The notes under the pieces are model-generated. The model was not told where the DNA came from. It did not search any database and saw only the letters and a list, made by a program, of their open reading frames with translations. From contig JANCRA010000007.1 in the NCBI GenBank assembly GCA_024362935.1, positions 5,644,503-5,708,502 of the forward strand: a stretch of 64,000 nucleotides of DNA, read 5' to 3'. The DNA is from Setophaga petechia (taxonomy: Eukaryota; Chordata; Aves; Passeriformes; Parulidae). This document shows, piece by piece, positions 1 through 12,699 of this stretch. Both the position numbers and the translations under genes were made by a program. Each line of letters starts with the position of its first letter. Within the stretch, counting starts at the first letter, position 1.

Positions 1-1463
1 TAAGTCCAGCTCTTTGTATTTATGACCCCAGTTGAGTTTTAGATGGCTCACAGGAATCACCACCTATATTTCACACAAAATCCCCCTGTCAGCTTTTTAT
101 TAAGTTATATGATTCCAGCACTTCCATCCCAGCCTTCCACAGGGTGCATCCCATAAATTTTCACCCAGAGAAACAACCACTTGAGCGATTTTTTGGTGGG
201 ATATTTCATCCAGGCCTCCAATATCACACAACATTTCTGGAGGGGGCTGCCAACACCTGCTGCTCCAAAAGGCACCAGGTTTTACAGGCAGGAGGAAATT
301 GGAATATTGGGCTGACACTTTTACCACGGGAAATAAAATCAAATAAACTGCAGCAGGATTCCACAGGCAGGGAGGAAAAAAAAAAAAAGCTGATAGAATT
401 TAGAGGTAACAACAACATCAACAAAAAACCCAGCAACAACCAGACCTGGTAATGGTTGATGAGATTTCCAATGTGGGACTGAGAGAGGTTCACTCAAAGC
501 CCACAGAGAATTTTATAAACAAAGGCATAAATGCAAATATCATCAACTCTGTGCAAAACAAGGAGGGAGAAATAAACCAGAGCATTTGGAAGCATAAAAA
601 GTTCCACCTAAACTTATAAGAAAATATAGAATTTCCTGGGGGTAATTGATATGATCAGAAAATCAAAAAGCAATAGCTGAGTTGGGAGGCAAAAAGCAAG
701 GGAACTACAGGGAATGTGTTGCCTGATCTATCAAGGATGCACCAGGGTGTGGAGGAAGACACATCTCCCACAAAAAAAATTACTTTAAGGGTACCACTTG
801 TTCTACACAAAACCTTCTGCAGTTGCTGAGGTTACATTTTTGCTGTTGTGCTTTTTTTCCTGACACAAGATTTCCACCAGCTCCTGATTTTTCAAGACTC
901 CTGATTCACATTTATCCAAGGAACATCTCTTCTCTTTGTGTGGAAATTTAGCCCTTAAAACCCATTGTAAGCTTTTAAGCTTTTTTATAAGATCTGGAAA
1001 AATTCAAGTATGTCAGAGGCAGGTCATACCTGAGGAGTGAATATATGGAATTACTGCAGAGAAAATAGGGGTACAGATTGGATGACACGGTTGCTTGTGG
1101 AGTGGTGTCCTCTGTACAAGCTCTCCTGTTGTTTGCAGATATGGAAAACTCTGCTTATCTCTGCTTCTGGCATGCCCTGCACTGGCAGCCAAGGTGAGAG
1201 CCTGTCACAGAAACCTCAGCAACAATAATTCCCCCAGGGAAAACCTGCCAGGACCAATCTGGGATATGGAGATTACTATAAAAACCCCAGAAAATATGAT
1301 GGGAGTGTAAATGGCTAAAAAGAAACCACAACCATTCTCAGAAGGGTGTCTGGCACAGGCAGAACAAATGTGTAAAGGACTTGCCTCCATAATGAGTATT
1401 TAATCATCTTCTCTTGCTGCAGGAGAAGATGAATTTTATGGGCTCACAGACTGCCAGAATCCA

Positions 1464-1690
1464 CCCTGTGCCCAGTGCCCACCTTGTCCCCAGCCCAGAG
1501 CACTGAGTGCCACCTCCAGCCCTTGCTGGGACACCTGCAGGGATGGGCACTGCAAAGCTCCCCTGGGCAGCCCCCTGCCAAGGCCTGAGCACCCTTTCCA
1601 TGCAGAAATTGCTGCTGCTGGCCAAGCTGAGCCTGCCCTGGCCCAGCCTGAGGCCCTTTCCCCTTGTCCTGTCCCTGTTTCCTTGTACAG
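1464..1690 (-). mobile_element. CR1 fragment, GCTGCTGCTGGCC subfamily, lacking the tail
   Basis: Internal part of the same CR1 subfamily as 29606-30060, 35857-36285 and 46806-47235, recognisable by CAGAAATTGCTGCTGCTGGC. The terminal tail is missing. Confidence 0.85.
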
Positions 1691-1861
1691 AACTCTTATT
1701 AGGACCCAAGACAGAAATGCTCCATCAGGGTGGAAAGTTATAATGTGGGGTTACTTCTGGCAGAATCAGTAACAAAATTCCCTTTCCTCAGAATTCCTGG
1801 CATCCTGCTGGAATTGCCTTTGAGAATATCTTTGTCTAAAACATTAAAACTGAAGAACAAA

Positions 1862-2163
1862 CAGAATGTTTGAGAAGGGGATGGAGGGACTGCCATAGGG
1901 AATGGGTTCCCAGTGCCAGAGGGCAGGGGCTGGATGGGGATATTGGGAATTAGGAATTGTTCCCTGTGAGGGTGGGCAGGCCCTGGCACAGGGTGCCCAG
2001 AGCAGCTGTGGCTGCCCCTGGATCCCTGGCAGTGCCCAAGGCCAGGCTGGACTTTGGGGCTTGGAGCAGCCTGGGACAGTGGAAGGTGTCCCTGCCATGG
2101 CAGGGGGTGGCACTGGATGGGATTTGAGGTCCCCTTCCAACCCAAACCAGTCTGGAATTCTGT
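1862..2163 (+). mobile_element. CR1 3' fragment
   Basis: Carries CCTGGCACAGGGTGCCCAGA and ends in AACCCAAACCAGTCTGGAAT, the CR1 3' end. Confidence 0.9.
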
Positions 2164-2921
2164 GATATCACTTCCTGAGAAATGGGTACACAGCAGCCAT
2201 TGGCTGTACTGACATTGCAGGAAACCCCACAAGGTCCAGCAGAATGGCAGCAGTGTTTCAGTTTGAAAACACACAAATTGCATGTTTAGGTTTAAAACAG
2301 AGAATAAAATCACACTGAAGACTGAAAAGCTGCAGCTAAAGAATTCACTTAAAAATAGGGCAGTTCCCCATAGAGCTGTTTGAAAAATCCTTCAGCTGAA
2401 ATTGTGATGCTGAAAACACTGTAGTGTTTCAGAACTCTAGAAATGGCCAGTGGCTTGCAGTGGTACTCACAAAAGACAATTTCTTTTAGACTCCTACTTT
2501 CAAGTAACAACAGCATCCACAGCTCTGCTGCACTGATCAGCAGAATTCAATTTAAAATTAGTCTGCCATTTGTTAATCCCACGAGGGTCATTCCCATCCT
2601 CCCTAGTGGTGTGTAAGAGGTGGGAAGCAGGGGCAGAAGAGGCAAAGAGCCTTTCCAACTGCTCCAAGTCCACAGGAGCAGCTCAGTAGTGAGGGATTTG
2701 CCTCCCAAAGCATTTCCAAACAGCTCTCCCAATTCCCAGCAGTGACACTGGACAAGAGGAGTTGTTCTGTCATCGAGGAATCCTGAGGCCCAAAGGTCCC
2801 TGAAAATCCTGAGGTGATTTTTTTTTCATCTTTAGATGCAAAATAAATGGCAAGGCAAAATAATACAGGGGTGTTGGTCTGCTGAGCTGTCCCTTGGATG
2901 GGGGAATTCTGCCCCATAAAG

Positions 2922-3190
2922 TCCCAGACTGGTTTGGGTTGGAAGGGATTTTAAAGCCCATCCAGTGCCACCCCTGCCATGGCAGGGACACCTTCCACTG
3001 TCCCAGGCTGCTCCAGCCTGGCCTTGGGCACTGCCAGGGATCCAGGGGCAGCCACAGCTGCTCTGGGCACCCTGTGCCAGGGGCCTGCCCACCCTGCCAG
3101 GGAAGGATTTATTCCCAATATCCCAATATTCCCAATATCCCATCCAGCCCTGTCCTCTGGCAGTGGGAAGCCATTCCCCGTGTTCTGACA
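2922..3190 (-). mobile_element. CR1 3' fragment
   Basis: Reverse complement of the 1862-2163 type, opening GGTTTGGGTTGGAAGGGATT on the plus strand. Confidence 0.9.
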
Positions 3191-4267
3191 CTTCCCACTT
3201 TTATGAAAATCCCATCTTCAGCCTTCTTGCACATCCCCTGTAGGTACTGGAACAGGGGCTTTCAGAACATTCCTGGAGACAGCAAATGAAACCTCAAAAT
3301 CTGGGAAAAGGCACCACATTCCCAGCCTGCTCTCAGTGCCATGTCCATGTGTTCATATCTACACCTGATGCTGCTGTATCCCCTTCCAGACAGACAAGAT
3401 CCTGGAAAATACAGGATTAAATTTTGGGGTTCACCCTGGCATCACAGCAAGAAGTTATTGACGGAAAAATTATTAAAAAACCTGTTGTGTTTTTGGAGCA
3501 AATAAAATATTTTTAAAAATGGAAAAAAAAAAGGCCCCCAAACATTCTTTCTTTCAGGACTCAGATTACCAAAGACTTGGAGTGAGCAGTGTTAAAGATT
3601 CAATATCCTGCATAATTTTTGGCCAAAATTCTATTTCCCAAAATTAACCTGGTGCAGTAATTTATATTAATCAATTTATATTCTAGGTATTTGAAAATAC
3701 ACATTTGGCAACCATGCAGAGATGAGAGCGTCCAGCCCCCACCATCAGCACCAATGCAGACTTTTCAAGTGCTTTAATTAATTCCTCAATTCTGCTCCAC
3801 TTCAGCCAAATTCTGCCTGTGTGGAGTTTTTGTGGGATTAATAATTGACAATGAAACCACTGGATTTTTCAACTGGACTTCCCCAAAGAGCCAAGGACCA
3901 ATTCCAGCCCTTCTGGTGCAGTCAGTGATAGATTTGGGGGGGATACACTGGAGCCCCAGCTCCCAGACTCCTTATTGCAAAATAAATAGAGCTCAGGGAA
4001 GGGTCTGCTTATCCTGTGGTGCCTAGGGTTTATTCCAAGCCTAAAAACATCACTTTTTTATAAAACAGCTTTTTACAAGGGTTATTTTTCTATCATACAG
4101 GAAAGGAAGGAGCAGCGCAGAGACTCTGTATAGAATGGAATAATAGATATAAGATTTCATAATAACATATAGAGTAGAATAACATTTATAGTATTTCATA
4201 ATAATATTATTAATAGTATTTAGAAAACAACCCAGAGCCAATGCCTTTATACCCACTTATCCTATTC

Positions 4268-4345
4268 CCATAAAAGCAGAGAATTAAGGCTGGAAAAAGG
4301 CCTTTAAGATTCAAGTCCCACTGTCACCCCAGCACCACTACAAGC
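4268..4345 (-). mobile_element. Old CR1 tail
   Basis: Diverged tail with GGCTGGAAAAAGGCCTTTAA followed by CCCAGCACCACTAC. Confidence 0.65.
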
Positions 4346-6630
4346 AGATTAGCTTGCACACCAGAAAGGAAATTTGCTTTCTTACACACTGCTGAAGTTG
4401 CTTTCCTTCTCTTTGTGCTCATCCTGTAAAATCCTGCCCTCCAAAACCCCTACACACACTCCAACTTTTTTATTTCAGCCTCATTTGTCCCGGTCACAGA
4501 AGGAGCACTGCACTCATCCAAAGAATAATACCCAGAGACATCTCCCCTCTGACCCCGAGGGCAATCTCCAGATCTCAGCACAAAAGGGTTTTTTCCTGCA
4601 GCTGTCAGCAATTCCTGAGGAACGAAAGCAGGAGTTCACAGCTCTATCCACTGCATTAGAGAGCTCTGGAGAGATCCATTAGCACAAGAACCCCGGGAGT
4701 TAGGGAGAGCAGGAGCTCCTGAACCGCGGCTTCCCAGCTGCCAGGGCCAGCAGCAAGTGGAAAAGCTGCACTTGTAGAAGCTTGGGTCTCTATTACCCGA
4801 CTTAATAAAGGTGGCCTGCAGTTATTAATCATCCTGATTGCTCAGGAGAGAGGGTGGAACAGGCTCTGTGAATACTACACCCAGTAGTAGTAGTGCACAC
4901 ACTTTCCCAGCAAAGCCAGAATGGCTGGACATGAAACAGGGAGAAAGCCAGCTGGTGGTAAATGTCCCCCTAATATATTTATTTCATTAGATTTTATCTA
5001 ATTCAATCAATTCTGTTATTATCTAATCTATTCATTTTCTATGTCTGCAATTTAATTTGGAATGAAACATTACAGTGGGAAGAAGTGATGAGATAAAGAG
5101 GAGGGGAGAGGGAGTGGAGGGATGGGGAGAAAAGTAAGCCCAAAATGTTCCTGTCAGAGAGTAAAGGGTAAAGGACAAAGCAGCTACAGCTGGACCTGTG
5201 GACTCAGGAACCTTTCACAAAGGGCAGGAAACCAAGTGCCACCTGTGGAAAGGGCTCAAGGGCAAGGTCACTGCCACCACTCCAGCAGGCACACAGTGCA
5301 GTCTGCTGTAATTAGACTTAATTCAGTAATTATCTGGCAAAAAATCATACAGTGAGCACGGGGGGAATGCGACTTCTCCTGTGGGAAAAGTAACAAGACT
5401 GAGTGATTTATACCCTGCAGCTGAGATGAGCTGATTTTTTACCAGTTCAGGGACTGAGGAGAAGAAAAAACACAACTGCAGGGAAATCATCCACGTCTGA
5501 AACACTTCCCTGAACTGCGTGTTCCAGCTCCCAGATATAAAATTTATTGTCTCATATACTATGATTAGACATAAAATCTTATGTGATGCACAATGTACAT
5601 GTGCTGTATATTATGATCTATAATTTACAGCAGTAATTTACTGCTGCAGTATTTTATAACATCTCTTTTAAGTGCAGCACAGTTTCTGTGCATTAAGTAG
5701 AGTTCCTTTGAAGAATGATGGCAGTCAGCTTTAGATATGCAAACCATTAAGTTGGAAGGTTCAGCATTCATATTCCAAAAAACTCCTTCAGCAATAACTC
5801 CAAGAATCAGCACTTGATTCTACATTTGGATTTTCAGGGAAAAAGCCTGCCTGGCCACTTCTGCCTTGTGTTAGAGGGTTCAGCATGGATTTTCTTTACC
5901 TGGGGAACTGCCCCCATTCTTTTCAGAGCATAAAACTGACTGAGAAAACTATCAAGGTGCTCCCCTAAATTTCCATATTTCAAGAACACTCCATCATCTG
6001 TCTCCACCAAGTTTTCTGAAGGGGAGGAGCACACACTGAATTTTCCAAGAAGTTTTACCCTATTTTCTCTGCCCATCCTGCAGCAGACAGAAAAGAGCCT
6101 CTCTGCACAGCCATAATTAAAGTGGCCAAGAGAGAAAAGGCAAATGGGACATTGATGAGGGTATGAAAAGCTTGATGAAATTAAAGCAGTTGGAAGAAAA
6201 CACTGAATAGCAAAAGATCCTATTGGAAGTGTCAGCAAAGACAAGTCCATTGTATTCCTCAAAAAACTCCTAAGCCAAATATTGATGCTTTAAATCTTTT
6301 CTTCCCTGCTTTGCTCCTTTTATATGGACCATTAACTCCCACCCATCTCTGGCTGTGCTGAGTGTGGAAAAACTGAATTATGTAATTCTTAGTAATTCTC
6401 ATAACTCCTCGTGAAAATGGCAGAACCTGGTATAACTTCCTCTCCAAAGCTGTTTAAACCACTATTTATTTTATTGTGAGAAATCACTGCAATTCCACAA
6501 ATGACCCCCCCTCCATAACATTCCCCATCACCAACTGTTGGCTAAATGCTCTATTTTCAGCAATTAATATTTGCCAAAATGGGAGGAGGAAAGAGCTGAG
6601 TAACTTGTGTAATGACTAATTTAATTCACA

Positions 6631-6725
6631 GATCACAGAATGGTTCATGTTGGGGAAGGGATCTTAAGGATCATCTTGTTCCAACTCCCCTGCCACAGGC
6701 AGGAACACATCCCACTAGACAGGGC
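6631..6725 (-). mobile_element. Old CR1 tail
   Basis: ATCACAGAATGGTTCATGTT, then CTCCCCTGCCACAGGCAGGA, typical of a diverged CR1 3' end. Confidence 0.8.
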
Positions 6726-7311
6726 TGATTATAGTCTTTTTCTCTGTTAATTAATTACACATTAAATTTTTTATAAATTAATGCATTATTTCAAGTGGCA
6801 AAGCTACTTCGGTTGTGAGATTCAAAATAATTTGTTTTCCCTTTGCCTGTGGTTGCAAACACAAAAAAAATCACAAATTCTTATTTTGTTTTTATGGGCT
6901 GCACGAATTATTAAACCTGTATAAAAAACAGGGAGAGGGGTGATCTTTTAAATTTAGGGGGGAAGAAACATGAGAAAATTTGATGAGAGTAGTGAAATAA
7001 ATAGAATTCACTGTGAAATAGACCTCTGTACACAGCTACAAAATTATTTTTGAAATATTTGTTCTCTACAAATATTTTCAGGAATGAATGGGCCTATTTG
7101 AAAACAAGTTGATGTAATTCTTTTGGCAAAAGCTGTCCTTAAAAACTTATTCTTAGAAGAGAAATTCTCCAGCTACACTGATCTGCCCACGGTGTTTGTG
7201 AAGGTAAAGACTTCCCCAATATGACTTGGAGAACTCAAAACCTGATTTTTTTTAAACTTTGTACTCATTCCAAAGCTTTGTTCTCATTCCAAAGCTTTGT
7301 TCACTGTGAAA

Positions 7312-7627
7312 TACAGAATCATAGAAAGGTTTTGTGTTAGAAGTGACCTCCAAGGCCACCAAGACCAACCATCAACCACCACCACCCTGCTGACCACTGA
7401 CCCACATCCTCATGTGCCAATTCCAATTGGTTCTGAACTCTTCCAGGCATGGGGACTCAACACTTGCCTGGACAGCCCCTTCCAAAGCTGAAACCACCCT
7501 TTCCATGAAGAAATTCTCCCTAAAATCCAATCTAAACCTCCCCTGGTGCAGCCTGAGGCTGTTTCCTCTCCTCCTGTCCCTTGTTACCTGAGAGAAAAGA
7601 GCTTGACCCCACCTCAGCAGAGCCTCC
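7312..7627 (-). mobile_element. CR1 LINE 3' fragment, older subfamily
   Basis: Read on the minus strand it ends in the CR1 tail; on the plus strand it opens CAGAATCATAGAAAGGTTTTG and continues through the CTCCAAGGCCACCAAG and CCCTAAAATCCAATCTAAAC sections. It runs directly into the minisatellite. Confidence 0.9.
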
Positions 7628-8250
7628 TTTTAGGAAGTTATTCCTATCTATAGGCAATACCAAATTTAGGAAGCTATTCCTTGTTGTAGGAAACACTTCC
7701 TTTTAGGAAATTATTCCTATTTATAGGCAATACCTCATTTAAGAAGTTATTCCTGGTTCTAGGCAACCCCTCCTTTTAGAAAGTTATTCCTATTTCTAGG
7801 CAATCCCTTCTTTTAGGAAATGATTCCTATTTCTAGGCAATACCACCTTTCAGGAAGTTATTCCTGGTTCAAGACAATATCTCCTTTTAGGAAATTATTC
7901 CTATTTATAGGCAATCCCTCTCTTCAGGAACTTATTCCTATTTCTAGGCAGTACCTCCTTTTAGGAAATTATTCCTATTTCTAGGCAATACCTCCCTTCA
8001 GGAAGTTATTCCTGGTTCTAGACAATATCTCCTTTTAGGAAATTATTCTTATTTATAGGCAATACTTTCCTTCAGGAAGATATTCGTGTTTCTAGGTAAT
8101 CCTTCCTTTCAGGAAGTTATTCCTGGTTCTAGGAAATAATTCTTATTTGTTGGCAATTTTTAGAAAATTATTTTAGGAAAATTTTAGGAAATTATTCCTA
8201 TTTGTAGGCAATCCCTCACTTCAGGAAGTTATTCCTGGCTCCAGGAAGTG
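7624..8250. repeat. 37-bp minisatellite, about 17 units
   Basis: The AGGAA core recurs at 7632, 7668, 7705, 7741, 7778, 7815, 7852, 7889, 7926, 7963, 8000, 8037, 8074 and 8111, almost always exactly 37 bases apart. Three more degenerate units reach 8223. A typical unit contains TTTTAGGAAATTATTCCTAT followed by TTATAGGCAAT. Units starting CTTCAGGA and CCTTTTAGGA often alternate, and a near-identical block recurs 148 bases (four units) later, at 7851 and 7999. The array starts exactly where a CR1 copy (7312-7627) loses its ordinary sequence. Confidence 0.95.
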
Positions 8251-8775
8251 CAGTCCCTGTGAGTTCAGCCTGAACAACTTTGTTGGTGGTTCTGATGTTC
8301 AAATCTCTCAGAGCCAACACACACCTGGCCCAAAACAGGGAGAAAAGGGGAACATGTCCCAAATCTCCAGGAGCAAATTCTTCAGGATTTTTTTCTAGCC
8401 CAGTGAAGATGTGAGGCACTCAGAGACTTTTCCAATGACTGGTTGGACCACAAACCCCAAAGTATTTCAAATTCTGTGCACAACAACAAGCAGGGTGGAC
8501 CAGACCTGTGGGAAGTGCCACTCATCACTGATTGACATGACAAAAAAAAGGACAAAGATTGGTTATAGACTATTTCCTACAGCATTTTCTATCCCATATT
8601 GGCTAATTCCATGATGGCAAGTAGAGAAAATTGTCCCCAAAAAGAAGTCAGAAGTGCAAATATGTGGTGTCTGGGGGCTCTTATTGATCAGCTAAAAACC
8701 TCCCTCACTCCCTGATCCATGCAATCCCAAAACCAGGGAATTGTCTGATATTTGGAGAGGGAATAAATGGATTAC

Positions 8776-8864
8776 CCAATGAGCTGGTCTTTGTTTTGCT
8801 CCACGAGGGTGGGAGGAACGTTGGAGACAATCACTTGCATGTCCAACTGATTGACCACAGAGAC
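8776..8864 (-). CDS. PCDH15: PCDH15 internal exon: start of membrane-adjacent domain
   Basis: An 89-base exon entering in phase 0 and leaving after two bases (GG) of a codon. The acceptor is CTTTTCTTTCCAG and the donor GTAATC. It encodes [29 protein letters not shown]. This is the beginning of the membrane-adjacent domain (MAD12, also called PICA or the extracellular linker), a ferredoxin-like fold between EC11 and the membrane that helps PCDH15 dimerise. There is no calcium linker between EC11 and this domain. The first 22 residues match mammalian PCDH15 as I remember it, whereas the last eight (QNKDQLI and the split codon) differ. The remainder of this domain, the transmembrane helix and the tail exons were not found in 1-8775, so they must lie beyond the window edge. 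Confidence 0.95.
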
Positions 8865-11002
8865 CTGGAAAGAAAAGAGGGAAATTCAATTGGCACTGCC
8901 AGGCACAGCCCCCTCCCCATCCAACAGCAATGGAAAAATTCCCCTCCTGCCTCCACATCTGATATCCACATCTCCCCTTTTAATAGGAGAGCTGAGAAAT
9001 CTTGCAGCCAAAGCCCATAAACATCAAAGATTTAACTGGAATTGTAATTCCGGGTCTGCATCAGAATTGTGGATTTTTAAGGTGGGGACAGGAAAAGCTG
9101 ATCTCAGTTTAGATTTGACTTAGAGAATCCCAGATCTCCCACGGGCTGTATTCAAAATTACTTGTGAGCATTTGGGTGGTTTTGGTGCCAGGCAGATCCT
9201 CTCTTGGAGCCATGCAATGTGCACCAAGGGAAATGGAAATACAGGATTAATTCCACAAAATCAATGCTGCTTTGTTAGAAAATCAGGAAGGAAATTGTTC
9301 ACTTACATTGAAGTGATCAGTGAGAGGTTTTATTTTAATCTCTAATTGTTTTACCTTATCCCTCTATCCTAAAACTGCACATTTTACAACTGAGCTTTTT
9401 CCTTTAAAAAAAAAAAAAAAGAAAAAATGCTTCTAATCCACCCAATACTCGTGTGCTTTGTTGGAATAAAATTAAATTTCAGTTTTCCACTGAGGCATGG
9501 AGTAACCTCAGTGCAAATATCTGGCAATTATTGTTTTTTACTATGAACCCAACAACACTCCAATCTGTTGAGGATTCTGGAGGAAAATTTGGAAAACTGG
9601 GCCAATGTTAAAGCTGATAAATTTAAAAATCAAGGGTTAGTCAATTCTAAAAGAAATAAACAAGCTCTGATTTTCCAAAGAGGAGCCCTGGAAGCACAGC
9701 AGCAGAAAAACCTAAATGTGCTTCCACATCAAACACTGATTCACCAGCTTTGAAGCTTAATTCAACTTTAAATATTTAAATGTTCTTGAAATGTCATCAG
9801 ATGCCCTGATCAGCACGTAGAGGCTTCTGTGTAAGAACCACAGAATTATAATGAGCTCCAAATAAAAATCATGCAACGGAACTGGAAAGCAATGATTAAT
9901 TTAATAGAATTAATTACATTAGCCAATTCAAGCAACCACCGTGCACCCAGGAACTGAAAAGAGAGTAAAGGCAACACCAAAAACAAAAGCAGTGATTCTT
10001 TAAATATGGAAGAAATCACAATTATCATCGCTTGTTCATGTACAAAACCAGGGATAAACACATTCGTGACAAGTTAAAGGAAACCAAGGGTGTTGGACAA
10101 AAATCAAGCGACATTGGAGGTTTCCATGGTAACATTAACTTGCTTGTTATCCCCATTTGTAAAGGCAGGCAAAGCAGAAAATTGTTGGTAACCTCTAGCC
10201 CACGAGTGATATCCCTTTGATCCCAAGCTTCTCTCATTAGGCACTTCCCAAGTTTTAAATTCAGCAAGGCAGAGCCTACAAAGACTCTTGATTGTGATGT
10301 GGCACCATTGGACTCCTGGGAGTGGCTGGGACCTGAATGAGGAGGGGCCTTGAAGCCTCCTCAAACCCCAATAAACATTTGATTAAAGATGTAAAATATG
10401 ACATCATAAAGATGATATCCAGGATTTCAAATCATGATAGTGAATATCTACTACCCCGCCCTTCCTCAGCACCTTTAGGTGCTTCCTTGCAGCAAACTCA
10501 TTTTAAAATGTAATTCTTGTATCTCCTTCATCTCACAGATGCTGAGAAGGAAAACTCCATCACATGGAAGCAAACTGTCAAACTACAGGTGTCTGACTTG
10601 AGCCATCCTGGTGTCCTTCCCATGGGCTGTCCCCACCAGTGTGACAACTTTGACCAGGGGGTTTGGCAGAGCCTGCTGCTCCCAGAGCTGTGCCAGCCTC
10701 TGGGGAAGCATCCTGGTCCCAGCTCTGGAGGATACCTTGCTCTGCTCAGCTTCTGCCCAGCATTGTCCCTCTGGTGGTGACCTGCCTCTTCTCCCCACAC
10801 CTCCTCCCAGTGCAGCCCTATCTTCTTCCCCCACATCTTGTTCTTTTGCATGGGAGTAATTAAATTAATTTCTCTGTTTACTTTCTGAGCTGGTTTTGAA
10901 AGAAATAACATCTGAGAGCCTGAGCCCCTGACCCCACAACAGGAAAATCCTGTTAAAATCATGGGAAAAAATCTCAGTGTATGGATCACACTCGGTGCAT
11001 AA

Positions 11003-11510
11003 AATCAGACAATCCCAGAATGGCCTGGGTGGAAGGGACCTTAAATCCCACCCAATGCCACCCCTGCCATGGCAGGGACACCTTCCAGTGTCCCAGGCTG
11101 CTCCAAGCCCCGAAGTCCAGCCTGGCCTTGGGCACTGCCAGGGATCCAGGGGCAGCCACAGCTGCTCTGGGCACCCTGTGCCAGGGCCTGCCCACCCTCA
11201 CAGGGAACAATTCCTTCCCAGTATCCCACCTATCCCTGCCATCCCCTTTATCCTGGACCTCTATCCCTTGAAAATTGTCTCTCTGTATTTCTTGTTGTCT
11301 CCTTCTGGTGCTGCAAGGCCACAATTTGGTCACCCCAAAGCTTCTCCTGTCCAGCTGAGCACCCCCAGCTGTGCCAGCCTTTCCTCCCAGCAGAGCTGCT
11401 CCATCCCTCTGCCCATCCTGGTGCCTCCTCTGGACTCATTCCAACAGGTCCATGTGCCAGTGTCCCAGGCAGATGGGGTCAGTCTGGAATTGCATCTCCA
11501 GCCCCTCCAA
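11003..11510 (-). mobile_element. CR1 3' fragment, long (about 0.5 kb)
   Basis: Starts with the tail CAGAATGGCCTGGGTGGAAG and extends through GCAAGGCCACAATTTGGTCA to GATGCCTCC-type internal sequence. Confidence 0.9.
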
Positions 11511-12065
11511 GTCTCCAGGCCTTGCTCAAAGCAGCTGGGTGCAGTGCTTATCACTCAGCCAGACATCAGAAAGAAACCTCTATAAATTAATGAGACATCC
11601 TTCACTTTCTAATGTTAATGTCAATTCCTTCTGGCTATATTTTAACATCCTATTAGTGTCTAAATTACCTGAGAATTCCCCATCATTTTGGGAGGTCAAG
11701 CATGAGGGTGTCATCTTTTATGTTTACTTGGAGAACTCCTGCAGAATTCACCACACCAAGGACTCTGGCTCTCATCTGTATCCTCTGACAGTGTTCCCAT
11801 CAAGTGGATAATGCACTCCATCCCTTTCACATTATGCTAATATTGAGCCAATCCATCAAGTTTATAGGTTTTAAGGAAATTTAGCTTGGATGGTTTCAGT
11901 GCCTGGACTAAGTCAATGTTCTTTGAACAGCACAAAACCACAAGCCTGACACCAAAAGATGGTGACAGTTCTGGAATGCTGCGTTCTCAGGGACTGAAAA
12001 GTTCATTCTCAGCCCAAAATTATTCCTTAACATAAGCAACTAAGACAACTTGGACATGACCAAGG

Positions 12066-12520
12066 GACACAGAATTGTGGAAGGATTTGGGTTGGAAGGA
12101 CCTTAAAACTCATCCAGTGCCACCCCTGCCATGGCAGGGACACCTTCCACTGTCCCAGGCTGCTCCAAGTCCCAAAGTCCAACCTGACCTTGGGCACTGC
12201 CAGGGATCCAGGGGCAGCCACAGCTGCTCTGGGCACCCTGTGCCAGGGCCTGCCCACCCTGCCAGGGAACAATTCCTAATTCCCAATATCCCATCCATCC
12301 CTGCCCTCTGGCACTGGGAAACCATTCCCTTGTCCTTCCACTCCAGGCCCTTGCCCAAAATCTCTCTCCATTTTTCCTGTAGCTCCTTCAGGCACTGCAA
12401 GGCCACAATTTGGTCACCTCAAAACTTTTCCTTTCCAGGTGAACACCCCCAGCTGTCCCAGCCTTTCCTCCCACCAGAACTGCTCCATCCCTCTGCCCAT
12501 CCTGATGCCTCCTCTGAATT
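12066..12520 (-). mobile_element. CR1 3' fragment, about 180 bases from the EC11 exon
   Basis: Same subfamily as 11003-11510 and in the same orientation; both retain GCAAGGCCACAATTTGGTCA. Confidence 0.9.
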
Positions 12521-12699
12521 CCTAACAGTTCACAAAATCTTCTGGTTTAAGAAATTAAAAGCTTTTTTCCAGTGCCTTCAAAAAATTAAGCACAAGCACT
12601 TGATGGCTTCTCTCTAGGTCTGCCTGGAATGAAACTTTCTGCAGTGTTTGAATTTCCTGAGGAATTATTCCACACCAATAATCCCTGGCTGATACTTAC

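Larger units (their letters stand above)
1..8775 (-). other. PCDH15: PCDH15 intron, partial, downstream of the membrane-adjacent exon
   Basis: Contains CR1 fragments at 1464-1690, 1862-2163, 2922-3190, 4268-4345, 6631-6725 and 7312-7627, followed by the 37-bp minisatellite. No downstream PCDH15 exon (rest of the membrane-adjacent domain, transmembrane helix, tail) could be found, so the intron continues past position 1. Intervals 1-1460, 3200-4260, 4350-6630 and 6730-7310 hold nothing recognisable. Confidence 0.75.
8865..12699 (-). other. PCDH15: PCDH15 intron (3.8 kb)
   Basis: Holds two minus-strand CR1 copies at 11003-11510 and 12066-12520. The interval 10600-10860 is more GC-rich than its surroundings but shows no recognisable coding or repeat signature. 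The remainder, 8900-10500, is plain AT-rich intron. Confidence 0.8.

Noticed and set aside
1738..2313. A 191-codon open frame on the minus strand
   Set aside because: It runs through a CR1 3' fragment read antisense, and similar frames recur at other CR1 copies.
8255..8330. Possible resumption of the CR1 copy after the minisatellite (CAGCCTGAACAAC)
   Set aside because: The match is too short to separate from chance.
1..8775. Further PCDH15 exons: rest of the membrane-adjacent domain, transmembrane and tail
   Set aside because: No minus-strand frame resembling these regions with splice sites was found in this interval.
10510..10860. GC-rich interval that could be a cryptic exon or retrocopy
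   Set aside because: No frame with family resemblance, and no poly-A tail or target duplication was visible.
10977..11585. Overlapping frames of 202 and 173 codons
   Set aside because: Both are GC-rich chance frames through the CR1 copy at 11003-11510; the peptides repeat at every copy of this repeat.
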